Origin: Branchinecta lynchi
Lineage: Eukaryota; Arthropoda; Branchiopoda; Anostraca; Branchinectidae
DNA length: 64,000 bases
Reading direction: 5' to 3'
Assembly: GCA_023053575.1 (NCBI GenBank)
Contig: JAKZAP010000014.1
Coordinates: 19,308,938-19,372,937 of the forward strand
The notes beneath the pieces were generated by a model. The model was given only the letters and a program-made list of their open reading frames with translations, was not told the origin of the DNA and did no database searches. Below are positions 40,640-53,532 of this stretch, piece by piece. Each line of letters opens with the position of its first letter. Within the stretch, counting starts at the first letter, position 1. The translations under genes and the position numbers were made by a program.

Positions 40640-41440
40640 TAAGCGTGTCACAAGATTTTCGGTTCTCTCCTCCACTCCGACACACACATTCATCGGTTCC
40701 GGTGCTAAACTTGATTTGGGACATGTGAGACACAAGGTCTTCCAAATATCAAGTTTCATTAAGATCTGATCACAAGTTCGAAAGGTAGACATGCCTAAAG
40801 ATTCCGGATTCCCAATCCCTCCACTCCCACCCCCCACCCGATGGTCCGATGGAGGAACTGACTATTTCTAAGCCAATCTTGTCGTCTCTAATGTTCAAGC
40901 CAGTTTTCATTGTCCTAGCACATCTAGAAGTACCTTATAACGCGATCACTGGAATTCCGGACCCCCCCCCCCTCCATCTCCCCCCAGGTGCCCGAATCCG
41001 GTCCGGTTCTGCCACTGATGTATCAAGGGCTTGTGCTTGTTGTTCAGCAAGTTTCATCCCAATTGCTCCGCTTTCAGCGTGTCACAAGATTTCCTGTTCC
41101 CTCCTCCGACCCCCACCCCCCACATTCATCGGATCCCGTCCGGACTTGAAATAAAATATCCGAGACATTAGGACCCACCCGTTCGAAAGGTATACATGCC
41201 TAAAGATTTCGGATTCCCCATCCCTCCATTCCCCCACGGTGGTTGGATCGGGGAAGTAACTATTTCCAGTGTAGTTTGGTAGGGTCCCTGACACACTTGC
41301 CAAGTTTTATCGTCCTAGCGCTTCTGGAAGTACCCTAACTCGAGAACAGTGGAACGACAGACCGATAGACCGACCGAAATCTGATCGGTATATGGCACTT
41401 AAGCGAAGATGCAAGTGCCACAAAAATCATCTCAACTGAT
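40640..41440 (-). repeat. Repeat family B copy
   Basis: Phrases of 12830-15060 in reverse (AAGTTTCATTAAGATCTGAT, CCGGATTCCCCATCC, CAAGTTTTATCGTCCTAGC), ending with ACAGACCGATAGACCGACCG and TATGGCACTTAAGCG. Confidence 0.65.
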
Positions 41441-41867
41441 GAACTACAATTTTTTCTAACAACTGTTGTATGTTGCGGTCTCCGGGACTGTGTGGGAAAA
41501 AGAAATTGTCACGTCCTGTCCGTAAAATCTGGGCTTGTCTCATCAGCCACGGAAATAGGCAAGTTTCTCCACTGATTCCTAGAATGTTTCCTGACCGAGG
41601 ATCAAAATAAGCTGTACATAAAGAGGCTATTGTCTACAAATTATGATGACACTTACAGATAATAGGCCTACTTTTTCCAAGTTTCGACTACTAATGTCAA
41701 CAATATTTTTTAAGTGTACATCCTTGCTCAAAGGTCTGACTGATAATCGCTCTCATTGAACGACAAGATGACTCGTGTAAGATGAAAAAAACAAACGGAA
41801 TTCCGATTTAATTACTACAGTTTGATCGAACGGAGGCAGTGAAGTAGGTTCTTTAGTTAGGATAAGC
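41441..41867. other. Upstream region of the mucin-like gene
   Basis: Unique-looking sequence with no repeat family recognised; presumably holds the promoter, but no TATA box stands out. Confidence 0.3.
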
Positions 41868-44800
41868 ATGGTGATCAACTTACGGATCACTCTGATTTTT
41901 GTCATCTTTGGACAATATCTGAGGGATACTAACTCTGTCGAACTCTTTGACGAGTTCTCGGACCCCGTAACTTCAGAGGAAAAATGGATAAAAACAGATA
42001 AATGGGAAGTTCTGGATAGGGTGCAGACAGTGCCCGACCCGGGCACCCAAGGATTTATGTACATAAGAGAAACAGCTGGTGGTTCGACGCACGTTCATAG
42101 CGTGTCTCAATTCAGCAATGCCACCCAGATTTCAGTGGATGCGAATGTTTTTATTTCTAGTGGCCTGCTTTCGAACAGCAGCTTCCTGAAAATTCAAGTA
42201 TTCGATGGTGAAGGTGTTCACACTGTTATTGCACAGAGGCCAACGACAGGTGTTTCTTGGAAGAATTTAAACGGGACAGCTGCAGCTCCGCAAGAAAAGA
42301 CACTATCGGTAAGTTTGAGGGCATCTTTATACTGGATCGAAAGTTAGTTATTCTTCACCAACTGTCTCTAGACAACATTGTCTATTAGTTATTCTTCACC
42401 AGCCGTTTCTAGACAACATTGACTATTAGTTTTGGTACGACGGCATGGTTTCCCACTTATTGTTTGTTGTTGTTTGTGTTTTTATGCCACTTGAGCTTCC
42501 TTAAGTGCCATATAGCGATCGTAATGTCTGTCTGTCTGTCGGTCTGTCCGCATTTTGCTAGTTTGAGCACGTCCACATGACCTAGGACGATAAAACTTGG
42601 CACGCGTGCGTATCAGGGACCCAACCGGATTAACTTGGAAATAATCACTTCCCCGATCCGACCATCAGTGGGGGAGTGGCAAGATGGGGAATCCGGAAAT
42701 GAGTAACAATCATAACTTTGGAACGGATAATCGGGCGGGCATTAAGCTTGACAGTTATCAAGAACAAGCGTCATGGATGTTCATTGTCTAATTCGGATCG
42801 GATCGATAACTGCAGGGGGGGGGGGGGGGGGGGCTGGAGGGGGACACCCGAAATCTCTTGAAACACTTTTTCTAGTTTTTGTCAAACCCCTACCCCTTTC
42901 TTCACACTAGTATAGCTCTGCGCGTGGATGAGTCATCTTTCTTCACACTAGTATAGCTCTGCTCGTGTGAGTCATTCTTTATTCGTTCGGAAAGAGCTAG
43001 AGCAATCGAAGGTCGAAGGGGTTGGTATAATATGTTGTTGAACCGTAGTAGGGGTTGATATAGATTAGGGGGTGCTAGGATGATGAAACCTGGCAGGCGT
43101 ATCAGGTACCCGACCAAACCAACCTGGAAATAATCAGTTTCCCGATTCGACCATCTGGGGGGGGATGGAGGGGGGGGGGGGGGAATCTGGAAAATTGAGT
43201 GGTGTATAACATTCGATCGGGCGATCGGACTGAAATGAAACTTAATACCTCGATAAATGATATATCTCTGATGTTCCATTTGAAGTCCGAACTGGATTCG
43301 ACAGCTATGGAGGAGTTGGGGGGGGGGGGCGGAAATCCCGAGAACCGGTTATAATGGAGGGATCGGAGTGATACTTGCTGAGAATAACAAACGTCTGCTC
43401 CAGATAAATCGTTTACATATTTGGACTGGATCCGGACACTTCGGGGGGGGGGGGGGAGGGGTGTTTCCCGGAATTCTGGTTATGGCGGTTCTCGGGATTT
43501 TCACGACGAAACTTGGGAGGCATATCAGGGACCCTATCTAACTGACTTGTAAATAAAAATTTACTCGATCCGATAGTCCTGGGTGAGTAGAGGAAGGGGG
43601 AATCCGGAATATTGAGTCAAGCGTAACTTTGGAAGGGGTGATCGGATTTGAGTGAAATTTTGCAATTGAACAGAGGACATGTCTCTGGTGATCTTTTTCA
43701 TGTCCGGACCCGATCCGACAACAACTGGGAGGGGGGATAGGCTTAGACTGGAGAGATCGGGATGGAACTTTGTGCGAATAACTAACAGATGCTCCGGATA
43801 AATCATTTATAGAACCGGATTGGCTCAGGCGACTGTGGGGGGAGTTTAAGGGGAGTCGGAAATTCCGGCGATGGCGAGTAAAGGTACTTCCAGATGTGCT
43901 AGGCCGATAAAACTTGGCTGAAATATTAGAAATTCGACAATATTGGGCTAGAATTTGCCACTTTCCAAATCCGACCATTCCTTAAAGTACCAATCATGAC
44001 CGCAAATTAAGAAAAATACTTTTAAGCAAAATATGCATTTTCATGATCCCCATGAGCCCATGACCATTTTTGCCTCTAGGGTTTTGCTTACAAATGAGGT
44101 TCTAGCTCCCTTAAAGTGCGCATCTTCACCGCAAGGTCGGAAAGTACTTTTTATCAAACGATACCTTCTAGCTACTAGCTACCAAACTTTGGACGAAGCA
44201 GAGGTCCGTCTCCTCGAAACGAGAAATTACGCAGCAACAATTCAAAAAAGAAACGTACTTGATATAAATGTCGAAACCATATTGAAGACCATTGAACCGC
44301 CCAACGAAGAAGAGCAGCTCTAGAAATGACGTTTACAGTACTTTTTGCTTACAAGTGTATAATAAAATAATATTCGACTCTGTACAAAACTCCCAAACAA
44401 GAAACTCCCGCCAACATTTTGTCTATTCTTTCAAGTGCCACATGAGCTTTCAGCTCTTGTTGTTCTGTGCTGTCTTCCTTCATTTCTTTTTGTTCTTCCT
44501 CTTTCAGTTTTCTTCTCTTTTTTTGAAAAAGATGTGTAATGTAAAGTGAAGTTTTATTTTATTTTTTTTTTACTGCCCCCACAGGTCCATTCGGGCTTTC
44601 CTGTATGTACAAAGGATTTCAAGAGGGTTACAAAAGGTGTGTTCCTGTAGTTGAGTATGTCAAAGTTGGCTTGTATAATAAAGAGTATTAAGCATTGTCC
44701 AAATAGGTGTTGTAAGGTTTATTACGGCGTATAAGGTTTATTACAGATTCCTCTTTTCCTCTGGGCGCGCTGTAAAGTCGAATAAGGAAAATGGAGCTCG

Positions 44801-47800
44801 GCTCTATTCTCCCTTATGCAGAGCCAATCAGATTGCTTGGTTGGGTCCACCAGCGGGCCGAGGCAAGGAGCAGTGCCGTCAGTGTTGCCACGGGAAGCAC
44901 TAAAGTCCTACGTTGTTGGAAGCTAAAGAAACAACTTTTCTTCAAAAGAACACGTTTTGTTCTATTACGGCTGCTATCGTTACTTTGACGACCAATGCTG
45001 TCCAGCCGTAAACTTAATAGCTTTTTACAATATATTGGGCGTCAAATTGTACTGGTGTACTTCCCTAGTACTAAGAACACTTTTTCTGATCTTTAGAAAC
45101 ACCAAAAAATGTATCACCGTGGCAACAGCGAACGCTGCATTCATAAGAACTTCTCGGGTTCCTTGTTTGAACAGCCATACGTATTAAGACGTAAAGATCG
45201 CGTATAACGCTATTCAGCTTTATTACACCTATTTGGAAATGCTTTAAACTAGACTAAACTAAACTAAAACACCAGCTGTCTCTAGACAAAACTTTTTTTA
45301 GGAAAAGATTCGCTGCTTGTTGTACAAAAGCAGAAAGATCCATCTAACAAGGTCGCCGGAGGTACTGCTAGTCTTACATTATCCCACCACCAGTTCCGTC
45401 ACTTCACAAAGATTTACTTCCGGCTCGATTCTCCATCGTAATTTGACACAGCGATCATCCATCTTTCGACAAAGGCGAATGTCAATCGGTTGGTTTTTGG
45501 GATGGTTACGTGTTGTGTATTTTATACTTCAAATCCTTCTAGGTGTGCATCGAAGCGAGCATTGATGCCACGAAGAAAGAGCAGGCAGCAGTTTCTCAAA
45601 TCCGTCTTACGTTTGAGAATGCGTCAGAACTGACTACGCTTCCCACTAGCACACAGGCGACAGAAATTTCCTCAACTAGGGAGACTTCGACTGGCACCAG
45701 CTCCATCAGCTCTTCCGAAGTCAGTGGTTCAACTCAGTCATATTCTTCTATCGCATCAGATACTTCTCCAACTTCAGCAACCCACCCAGTTACTAGTCAT
45801 AGTTCGACCGAATCGTCTATGGCCATGTCATCCACGCAGGAGAATTCGAGCTTTTCAAGTTCTACGATGCCAAAAACTACTCCTACTGGAACTTCACCAC
45901 CGTTGGAACTTTCGAGCTTTTCGACCCCTTCTGAGTCAGCTTCTACAAGTGAGATAACGTCAGCAGTCACAGCAGGAACAACAGAGACTACTGACCTTTC
46001 TTCAAGTTCTTCAGGTGTAACGTCGATTACGGATATAATACTATCGACGGAGGTCACGCGAACCACTTCAGGAATAGGATCTTCCTCTTCAAGTACAGTG
46101 ACACTGACGTCGGAAGGATCGATAGCCACTGAGGCAGGCTTAACAACTTCAGACCCACCGTCAGATGTTTCGACGGTTACGTCAGTAGGTAGTTCTGGTT
46201 CAACAGAGTCTTATGACAGTACTTTGACAGCCACCACCACTGGACCAACTGGCAGCGGTTTAACGACTGTAACGGCAGGCAACAACAGTACGGACACGCC
46301 AGGAATTACTACTCTTTCGACAGAGCCTTCTGGCGGCACTGCCACGACCACCATCACCGAAGCTACTAGCAATGAATCCACGACAAGATATACCGATTCG
46401 CCAGGAACTTCAACAGAGCCTTCTGGCGCTACTTCCGCGACCGCAACCACCGAAGCTGCTAGCAATGAATCAACGACAAGCAGTTCCGGTACATCAGGAA
46501 TTTCGACTGGTTCAACAGAGTTTTATGACAGTACAGTGACGATCACCAACACTGGATCAACCGGCAGTGGTTTAACGACTGTAACGGCAGGCAACAACAG
46601 TACCGATACGCCGGGAATCACCACTCTTTCGACAGAGCCTTCTGGCAGTACTGCCGCGACCACCACCACCGAACCAACTAGCAATGAATCAACAACAAGC
46701 AGTACCGATACGCCAGAAAATACTACTCGTTCGACAGAGTCTTCTGGCAGTACTTCCGCCACCGCCACCACCGAAGCTGCTAGCAATGAATCAACGACAA
46801 GCAGTACCGGTACATCGCGAACCACTTCAGGAATAGGATCTTCCACTTCAAGTACAGTGACAGTGACGTCGGAAGGATCGACAGCCACTGAAGCAGGCTT
46901 AACAACTTCAGACGCCTCGCCAGATGTTTCGACGGTTACGTCAGTAGGTAGTTCTGGTTCAACAGAGTCATATGACAGTACTTTGACGGCCACCATCACT
47001 GGATCAACCGGCAGCGGTTTAACGACTGTAACGGCAGGCAACAACAGTACCGATACGCCAGGAATCACCACTATTTCGACAGAGCCTTCTGGCAGTACTG
47101 CCACAACCACCACCACCGAACCAGCTAGCAATGAATCAACGACAAGCAGTACCGATACGCCAGAAACTACTACTCGTTCGACAGAGTCTTCTGGTAGTAC
47201 TGCCGCCATCGCCACCACCGAAGCTGCTATTAATGAATCAACGACAAGCAGTACCGGTACACCAGGAATTTCGACTCGTTCAACAGAGTTTTATGACAGT
47301 ACAGTCACGGTCACCAACACTGGATCAACCGGCAGCGGTTTAACGACTGTAACGGCAGGCAACAACAGTACCGATACGCCAGGAATCACCACTATTTCGA
47401 CAGAGCCTTCTGGCAGCACTGCCGCAACCACCACCACCGAACCAGCTAGCAATGAATCAACGACAAGCAGTACCGATACGCCAGAAACTACTACTCGTTC
47501 AACAGAGTCTTCTGGTAGTACTGCCGCCATCGCCACCACCGAAGCTGCTACTAATGAATCAACGATAAGCAGTACCAGTACACCAAGAATTTCGACTCTT
47601 TCAACAGAGTTTTATGACAGTACAGTGACGATCACCAACACTGGATCGACCGGCAGCGGTTTAACGACTGTAACGACAGGCAACAACAGTACCGATACGC
47701 CAGGAATCACCACTATTTCGACAGAGCCTTCTGGCAGTACTGCCGCAACCACCACCACCGAACCTACTAGCAATGAATCAACGACAAGCAGTATCGATAC

Positions 47801-49753
47801 GCCAGAAAGTACTACTCGTTCAACAGAGTCTTCTGGCAGTACTGCCGCCATCACCGAAGGTACTAGCAATGAATCCACGACAGGCAGTACCGATGCACCA
47901 GGCGTTACTACTCGTTCGACAGAGTCTTCTGGCAGTACTGCCGCCATCACCGAAGGTACTAGCAATGAATCCACGACAAGCAGTACCGATGCACCAGGCA
48001 TTACTACTCTTTCGACAGTGCCTTCCGGCAGTACTGTGACGGTCACCAACGCTGGATCAACTGGCACCGGTTTAACGACTGTAACGGCAGGCAACAACAG
48101 CACCGATACGCCAGGATCTACTACTCTTTCTACAGAGCCTTCTGGCAACACTGCCGTGACCGCCACCAGTGAAACATCTGGTAATGAATCAACGGCAAGC
48201 AGTACTGATTCGCCAGGAATTATTACTCGTTCGACAGAGCGTTCTAGTAGCAGCTCGACTAAAAGTGCAACAACAGTAAGTGCACCTGGGGAAATTATCT
48301 CGACAACAACTGTAAAAGCTAGCACCTCAGGATCAAGCGAAGGAATGACAACTTCTGACATGACTGGTAGGCAATATTTCGATTTCTAGGTAGATAATAG
48401 TCTCGAATAGGTTATAGTCTTCTCCTGTGAACGCTAGATTATCGATATTACGTAGCACCATAACCGAAATGTAAAATCTATATCAGAAGAGGTTCCACAA
48501 AGAAAGGTTCAATCAGGCAAGCCCCAACACGATTTCTCAGGTTGTTTTCAGGTCGTCCCCACGCTTTGGCTAACTAGCCCTGGCTATAATTCAGATAAGA
48601 ACCCTCGATAAGAACCCTCGGAGAGCGACTTTATGAGTCTATCAATCAGACAAATGAGATAGCCTTTTAGAGCTGGGTATAATCAGCAAAAGAATCTCCC
48701 TCTCCTGACCTTAGTTACATGACCATGAGGAGTCGGATGGATTCCCGAAGCACTGCGGATTAAAACAACTAAGTACATCACCCTGTGGACGTTTAAATAT
48801 GTTGGAAGAAGAAATCGTCGGCCAGTTTGACATTTTTTGGTCTGTGAAGCTGAATATTATTTAGCTCAACTGCAGAATCCCTGCTACAATAAAAACATTT
48901 TGTTAGATCCAAAGTCAAACTATGATTCCCCATATCGGGCGCTTCCGACCCGCAACGATAGATAACCCAGCTGTCGGATCGATTCGTGGCTTCATCTTGG
49001 GTCTTGGGTGGGGGGGGGGGGGGATCTAGACGTTGCAAGTGCTAGAATGCTTATGATCCAACACCTTTCAGAGCTACAAAGAACATCACAATTCGTTACC
49101 TCTACAAATAGCTTCTAGCAGTAGAGCCCTGGAGAAGGAAAGTCGAGAGTATTTGACTATTGGTTGTTTAATACTGTGACGTCACTGTGCTGCGGTCTTT
49201 TCCTCTCAATGCACAGTGGCTAAGCGAGAAGTAGACGGGCGTCAACTCAAGCCCCAATAAGTAGATCTCGATTCTGCCCGGATATCCATAGTCAGTTCAT
49301 GGACCAAATATAGAGTTTGCGTTGGCTTTTTGTTTTTGGTAGGGCTAAAAAAAACCAGCTTAGGCCCAACTTCGTCAAGTACTATATAAAACATCGATCC
49401 TGAACCTTTTTCTTTTTGAAGGTACTCCACAACAACCTGATACTTACTTACCGCTTTGGACAACTATTCTTCCAAGTATCCTTGGTGGTTTGCTGCTACT
49501 CGCCATTATATTCATAATAATTATTTTGCGGAGGAAAAGCAAGAAGAAACGGCACTTCCTGAAAGACGACGTCGAATCACTGTCAACTCCGTCCAGTGCA
49601 GAGTTCTCCGTAATAATTCGAAATGACCGTGAAGCTCTTGAAGGAAGCATGGTTAGCTCACCTTTGACAAATTCCCTCTCAAATATAATTCCCCGTGTAA
49701 AGCTAAGTCAGTCACCAACCATGCTCCTTGACAGAACTAAGGCCTTTTCTTAA
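41868..49753 (+). CDS. Membrane mucin-like gene: exons at 41868-42308, (45286-45504), 45543-48366, 49422-49753
   Basis: Exon 1 (147 codons) gives a signal peptide (residues 1-~22) and a beta-rich extracellular domain with WEVLDRVQTVPDPGTQGFMY; donor GTAAGT, phase 0. A possible exon 45286-45504 (acceptor CTCTAG, phase 0 at both ends, donor GTTACG) continues a beta domain (LLVVQKQKDP, TASLTLSHHQ) but has an in-frame TAA at 45439-45441. The 2.8-kb exon starts after CTTCTAG at 45543 and encodes ~940 residues that are about half Ser/Thr, with many NNST/NEST glycosylation sites and 107-residue repeats. Its donor (phase 1, ACTG-GTAGGC at 48366/48367) joins acceptor TTTTTGAAG at 49421/49422 in phase, giving a transmembrane helix (LGGLLLLAIIFIIIIL) with a basic stop-transfer and an ~80-residue tail. 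A secreted-side, heavily O-glycosylated coat protein anchored in the membrane is likely. Not assigned to a named family. Confidence 0.75.
42355..42435. repeat. 49-bp tandem duplication in mucin intron 1
   Basis: Two copies of TTATTCTTCACCA then GTxTCTAGACAACATTG; a third partial copy (ACCAGCTGTCTCTAGACAA) lies at 45271-45289 and supplies the putative acceptor of the second exon. Confidence 0.6.
42480..44000 (+). repeat. Repeat family B array in mucin intron 1
   Basis: Begins AAGTGCCATATAGCGATCG and (GTCT)n at 42523-42540, then family B phrases (ACGATAAAACTTGGCA, CCGATCCGACCATC, GGATCGGAGTGATACTTG). G-runs at 42816-42834, 43165-43181, 43318-43329 and 43443-43455. Confidence 0.7.
44033..44323 (+). 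other. Unrecognised 95-codon frame in mucin intron 1
   Basis: The frame ends in ETRNYAATIQKRNVLDINVE and a Glu-rich tail and is followed by AATAAAATAA 40 bp later. The composition looks protein-like (amphipathic helices), possibly a retrocopied or degraded exon of another gene. Family B sequence ends just before it. I do not recognise a domain. Confidence 0.25.
44440..44470 (+). repeat. Terminal-type hairpin GTGCCACATGAGCT...AGCTC
   Basis: AAGTGCCACATGAGCTTTCA then GCTCTTGTT, the same short hairpin end seen at 15187, 33135 (inverted) and 59925. Confidence 0.5.
44691..45243. mobile_element. PIF/Harbinger-like MITE with TTA target duplication
   Basis: 553 bp; ends AGCATTGTCCAAATAGGTGT and ACACCTATTTGGAAATGCT, flanked by TTA (44688-44690 and 45244-45246). 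The TWA-type 3-bp duplication and TIRs suggest PIF/Harbinger. In mucin intron 1, 43 bp before the putative second exon. Confidence 0.75.
45600..48300 (+). repeat. Coding tandem repeats of 321 bp (107 residues) in the mucin exon
   Basis: Clear copies begin with STEFYDSTVTVTN at 47280 and 47601, 321 bp apart. Each holds GSTGSGLTTVTAGNNSTDTP, a TEPSGST block, NESTTSSTDTPE and NESTxSSTxTPxIST. An older, larger duplication links 46050-46260 (SGIGSSSSSTVTLTSEGS) with 46820-47020. Confidence 0.9.
48367..49421 (+). other. Last mucin intron
   Basis: Holds a G-run at 49009-49023; no gene or recognised repeat otherwise. Confidence 0.5.
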
Positions 49754-49853
49754 CCGGACTTTCGGATTTTCTATTTACTCCAGCAATACATGTTTCGACT
49801 ACAATCCCAGTTTTGCGCAAAATACATAAAACGACAAATTATCTTGTGTGTAG

Positions 49854-49861
49854 CTTGTCGG
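49854..49861. repeat. 8-bp target site duplication, left copy
   Basis: CTTGTCGG, repeated exactly at 54380-54387. Confidence 0.8.
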
Positions 49862-50439
49862 CAGGGGCGTTACTATGGGGCGGGGGGGGGGCACATTGGG
49901 GGTGCAAACACTGAAGAAAAAAATACATAAATTTGTCGAAAACAGAAGAAATAAAAAAAATTTATGCGACGTTTCTTTGACGGCGTCGGTCGACGGTTCG
50001 GCACATCGAGTTCTTTTTACATAAGATACAATTTTGTATAGTATTGTCGGGCTTTGGTCGACTCGTTGGCACATCGGGGACCACATACTGTCTTGTCGGG
50101 CAAAACACGCAGAAAAAATCAAATGATGTATGGTTTATCGGGTGTCGGTATTTTCGTCGGCATATCGGGTTCTTTTTACAAGTAAGAATCAAACTCTGTA
50201 AACGTTTATCGGGCGCATCTCGGAAGTTTAAGTTTCCTCGGCACACTGACTTCTACTTACGCGCGAGAAATAAAAGTTCTTTATTGTTTTGTCGGGTAAA
50301 ACACAGAAGAAATCGAACTCTGAATGCTTTTGTACGGCGTGGACAGGGGCGTCCCTAGACTTTTACCTGGGGGGGGGGGACGTCTGGCTTGTGCCGACGG
50401 CCTAGAAAATATGCCAACAACATACGCCGTTGCCGCAAA

Positions 50440-51310
50440 AACCGGTTTAAAACTAACTGAATGCATCAGTTGAGATTATTGTTTTAATGTAATTTCGTGT
50501 ATTAAAGTTCACATATTCGGCTTTTCATTTCCGCTTTCGCTAAAAAGCGAAGCTTCCAAAGACTATACCTAAAACAGGTCAAAGTACGCGCAGCAGGCGA
50601 ATTTTTTTTAATCTGCCTTTTTTTTTCGGAAACATTTTGTATACCTACCATAGAAGTTGTACCTTTTAACGTGTTTAAAAACCCCAAGAATGTCAATCTT
50701 AAAACGCCAAGAAAACGAAGCACTGATGCTACAAACAATACTACAAAACTACAAATACTACAGGCTAAAGAAAATACTACAAAATGCGCCGCAGGCAAAA
50801 TTTTGTGTAAAACTAATTGTAATGCACCAGTTGAGATCATTTCTTTAATGTAATTTCGTCTGTTAAAGTTCACATATTCGGCTTTTTATTTCAACTTTAG
50901 CTAAAAAGTGAAGCTTCCAACGATTATACCCAGAATATGGTAAAGTAAGCGCCGCAGGCTAAATTTTTGTTAATCTGCCTTTCTTCTTCGGAAACATTTT
51001 CTACCATACCAGTTTTAGCTTTTAACGTGTTTCAACCTCCCAATGTCAATCCTAAACTAAATGGAACACCGATTTTCTAAATAGAGAATACTACAAAATG
51101 TGCCGCAGCCAGATATTTTGTGTAAAACTAATTTTAATGCATCAGTTGAGATTGTTCCTTTAATGTAAATTCGTATATTTAAGTTCACAGATTCGCCTTT
51201 TCGTTACTTAGTTATACATTAAAGTAAGCACTGCAGACGAAATTTTATTAATCTTTCTTTCTTTGTTTCAACCCACCAAGAATGTCAATCCTAAAACATT
51301 TGTAAAATTC
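50440..51310 (+). repeat. Three tandem ~300-350-bp units inside the hAT-like element
   Basis: GCATCAGTTGAGATTxTT, TTAATGTAATTTCGT, TATTCGGCTTTT, then TTTTAACGTGTTT and AATGTCAATCxTAAAAC recur at ~50463, ~50828 and ~51138 with growing deletions; inverted remnants at 53050-53240 and 53600-53820. Confidence 0.7.
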
Positions 51311-52256
51311 CGTAATAATTTGAGCATATGCCGAAAGAATACCGACGCCCGACAAAAGTACCTACTGAGAATTCGATTTCTTCTGTGTTTTGCCCGACAA
51401 GACTGTAAAGATCTTTATTTCTTACATGAAAACATAATCCGATGTGTCGACTACTTAAAAGTTTGGAGATGTGCCCGATAAACTTTTACAGATTTGATTT
51501 CTTACGTATTCTTACGTGCTGACGAGAATACAGACGCCCGGAAAAACCATGCAGTATTTGATTTATTCTATGTTTTGCTCGACTGGACTGTTCGCAAGTT
51601 GATTTCTGACGTGTAATAATATCCCGTTGTGCCGACGAGACTCGAACTTTCTGGGTGCGCTCGACCAAGTTTGCAGAATTTGATTTCTTACGTATAAATA
51701 GAACCCAATGTGCCGACCGAGTCGACTAGGACGCCCAACAAAAGCATACAAACTTATATTTCTTCTGTATTCCTTATGTATGAAAAGAACCGAATGTGCC
51801 GACGAGAATACCGAGGCGCGACAAAAGCATTAATTCGATTTCTTCTGTGTTTTGCCCGACACAAGTTTGCAGGATTTTATTTCTTGCGTATAAAAAGAAT
51901 TCGTAGTGTCGACGATTCGACCGACGCTCAGCAAAAGCATAAAGAGTTGTGTTTCGTCTGTCTTTGCCGACGCTCCGCGTCGACGATCCCCTCCCCCCCC
52001 CCATAATGACACCCCTGGGCTTGGGTATTCTTGTCGGCAAAACATGTTATTTTTGTACGTAAGAAATCAGATTCTGCAAACATTCATCTTGCACATCCGT
52101 TAAGTTTAACTGTCGTCGACAGATCGGGATTTTATTACACGGAACAAATCAAATTCTGTAAATTTTTGTCAGGCTGTCGGCAAATCGAGATTTTTCTACA
52201 GACAAGAAATCAAACGACTGCCAAGTTTCGTCAGACGAAGACGGAACGTTTAAATA

Positions 52257-52405
52257 CTTGACGGTGCAAAACGGATAAGTCAGCCACGTTTTTTTAGAGC
52301 TATAGTTCATTTTCCAGCTTGAGCCTGAAGAAGACCCTTGCCAAGAAAGACCAAAATATAGCTCTAATAAAATGTAGCTGACTTGTCCGTTTTGCACCGT
52401 CAAAT
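52257..52405. mobile_element. Foldback MITE, family H
   Basis: TTGACGGTGCAAAACGGATA and, inverted, TTTGACGGTGCAAAACGGAC, with GAGCCTGAAGAAGACCC inside; right flank CAGTCAGCTTGGGCTG is the complement of the left flank of the other copies. Confidence 0.7.
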
Positions 52406-53248
52406 ACGATTCGCAGTCAGCTTGGGCTGTAGGAATATCCAAAATTTAAATTTCGTCGGTTAATCTTGTTTTAAATTCACACATTAGAAACCAAATTCTG
52501 CAGACTAGTTTAGGTCTCTTAGAGGAATCAGGATCTTTTTTATTCATCTAAAATCGAATCAGATTCCGTGAACATATGTCGGGCGAAGACCGGAAGTTTC
52601 TTCGTCATCAACCCGTTTTTTTCTGTTTTTTTTTTTAATGCAACGTCAAGCCCTTTTTCGTTTCATTCACATGGGCAAACTTGTTTTCCTTGTTTTGTTC
52701 GTGGGTCGTTGTCTGTTCGTACGCACATATTGCCCTTTTTGGTTAACCTGGCTGCATGATCGAAAAAAGATTTATTGGCAAATTGGGATCCTTATTTCTT
52801 TTCTTGGTCGATTCTCCGTGTGGTCAAGTCTGAAGCATATCTTTTAACGTGCAACTTCTTTTGCTGTAAATTTAGAACAAATATAATTTGGGCCTACTTT
52901 ATTGTGGATGGCCACTAATTTTTTGGGCGGATAGATTTCACTTTTACTTTTATGTGGGATCGCAAAAAGGGGCTCTGCTCATTCGCGTTTCGACAAATTT
53001 CGCCAGCGGCGGATTTCGTGGTATTCTCTACTTGTAAGACCGTGTTTAATTTAGTTGGCGTTTTAGTCTTGAGATTTGTGGGGGTTTGAAACATATTACA
53101 AGCTAGAAATGTATGATAGGTCCAGATTAACTTTTTTTCTGGAAAAAAGGCAGATTAAAAAAATTTCGCCGGCGGCGCTTAATTAACTTCTTCTGGGTAT
53201 AGTCGCTCGGAAGTTGAAATGAAAAGCCGAATAATTATAATAATAATA

Positions 53249-53532
53249 GCTGCGTTTTTGATCGAAGCTTTGTTCGCCGTTCGCTTAGCCGGTTGCCATT
53301 TTGAATGCCGTCGAAGTTCACCGTTTGGTTAATTAGTGTTTCTACGACTCCTGCGATTCTTGCCAGGTCGACGTTTCTTCGACGATTCAGGCAAACTTCG
53401 AACTTGCTAGCGCACGAAGTTCGACGGTCAGAGTTTGAAGGACGAAGGAACTGTGACCGGCGACCAAAAACGGTATTTAAGCAAATACCTTTGAGGTTGA
53501 AGGTAACTTCAAACTTCGATCAAAAACGCAAC
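53249..53532. mobile_element. TA-flanked TIR MITE
   Basis: Ends GCTGCGTTTTTGATCGAAG and, inverted, GTTGCGTTTTTGATCGAAG, flanked by TA (53247-53248, 53533-53534). Nested in the hAT-like element; part of its left half resembles 39440-39560. Confidence 0.75.

Noticed and set aside
46523..48361. Long minus-strand open frames (231 and 249 codons) across the mucin exon, rich in Val
   Set aside because: They are the antisense of Ser/Thr-rich repeats; periodic stop-free antisense is expected, and no signal or domain is present.
50344..52017. Separate inner hAT element with CAGGGG ends
   Set aside because: Flanking 8-mers GGCGTGGA and GGCTTGGG match at only 6 of 8 positions, so it is kept as a possibility within the larger element and not listed separately.
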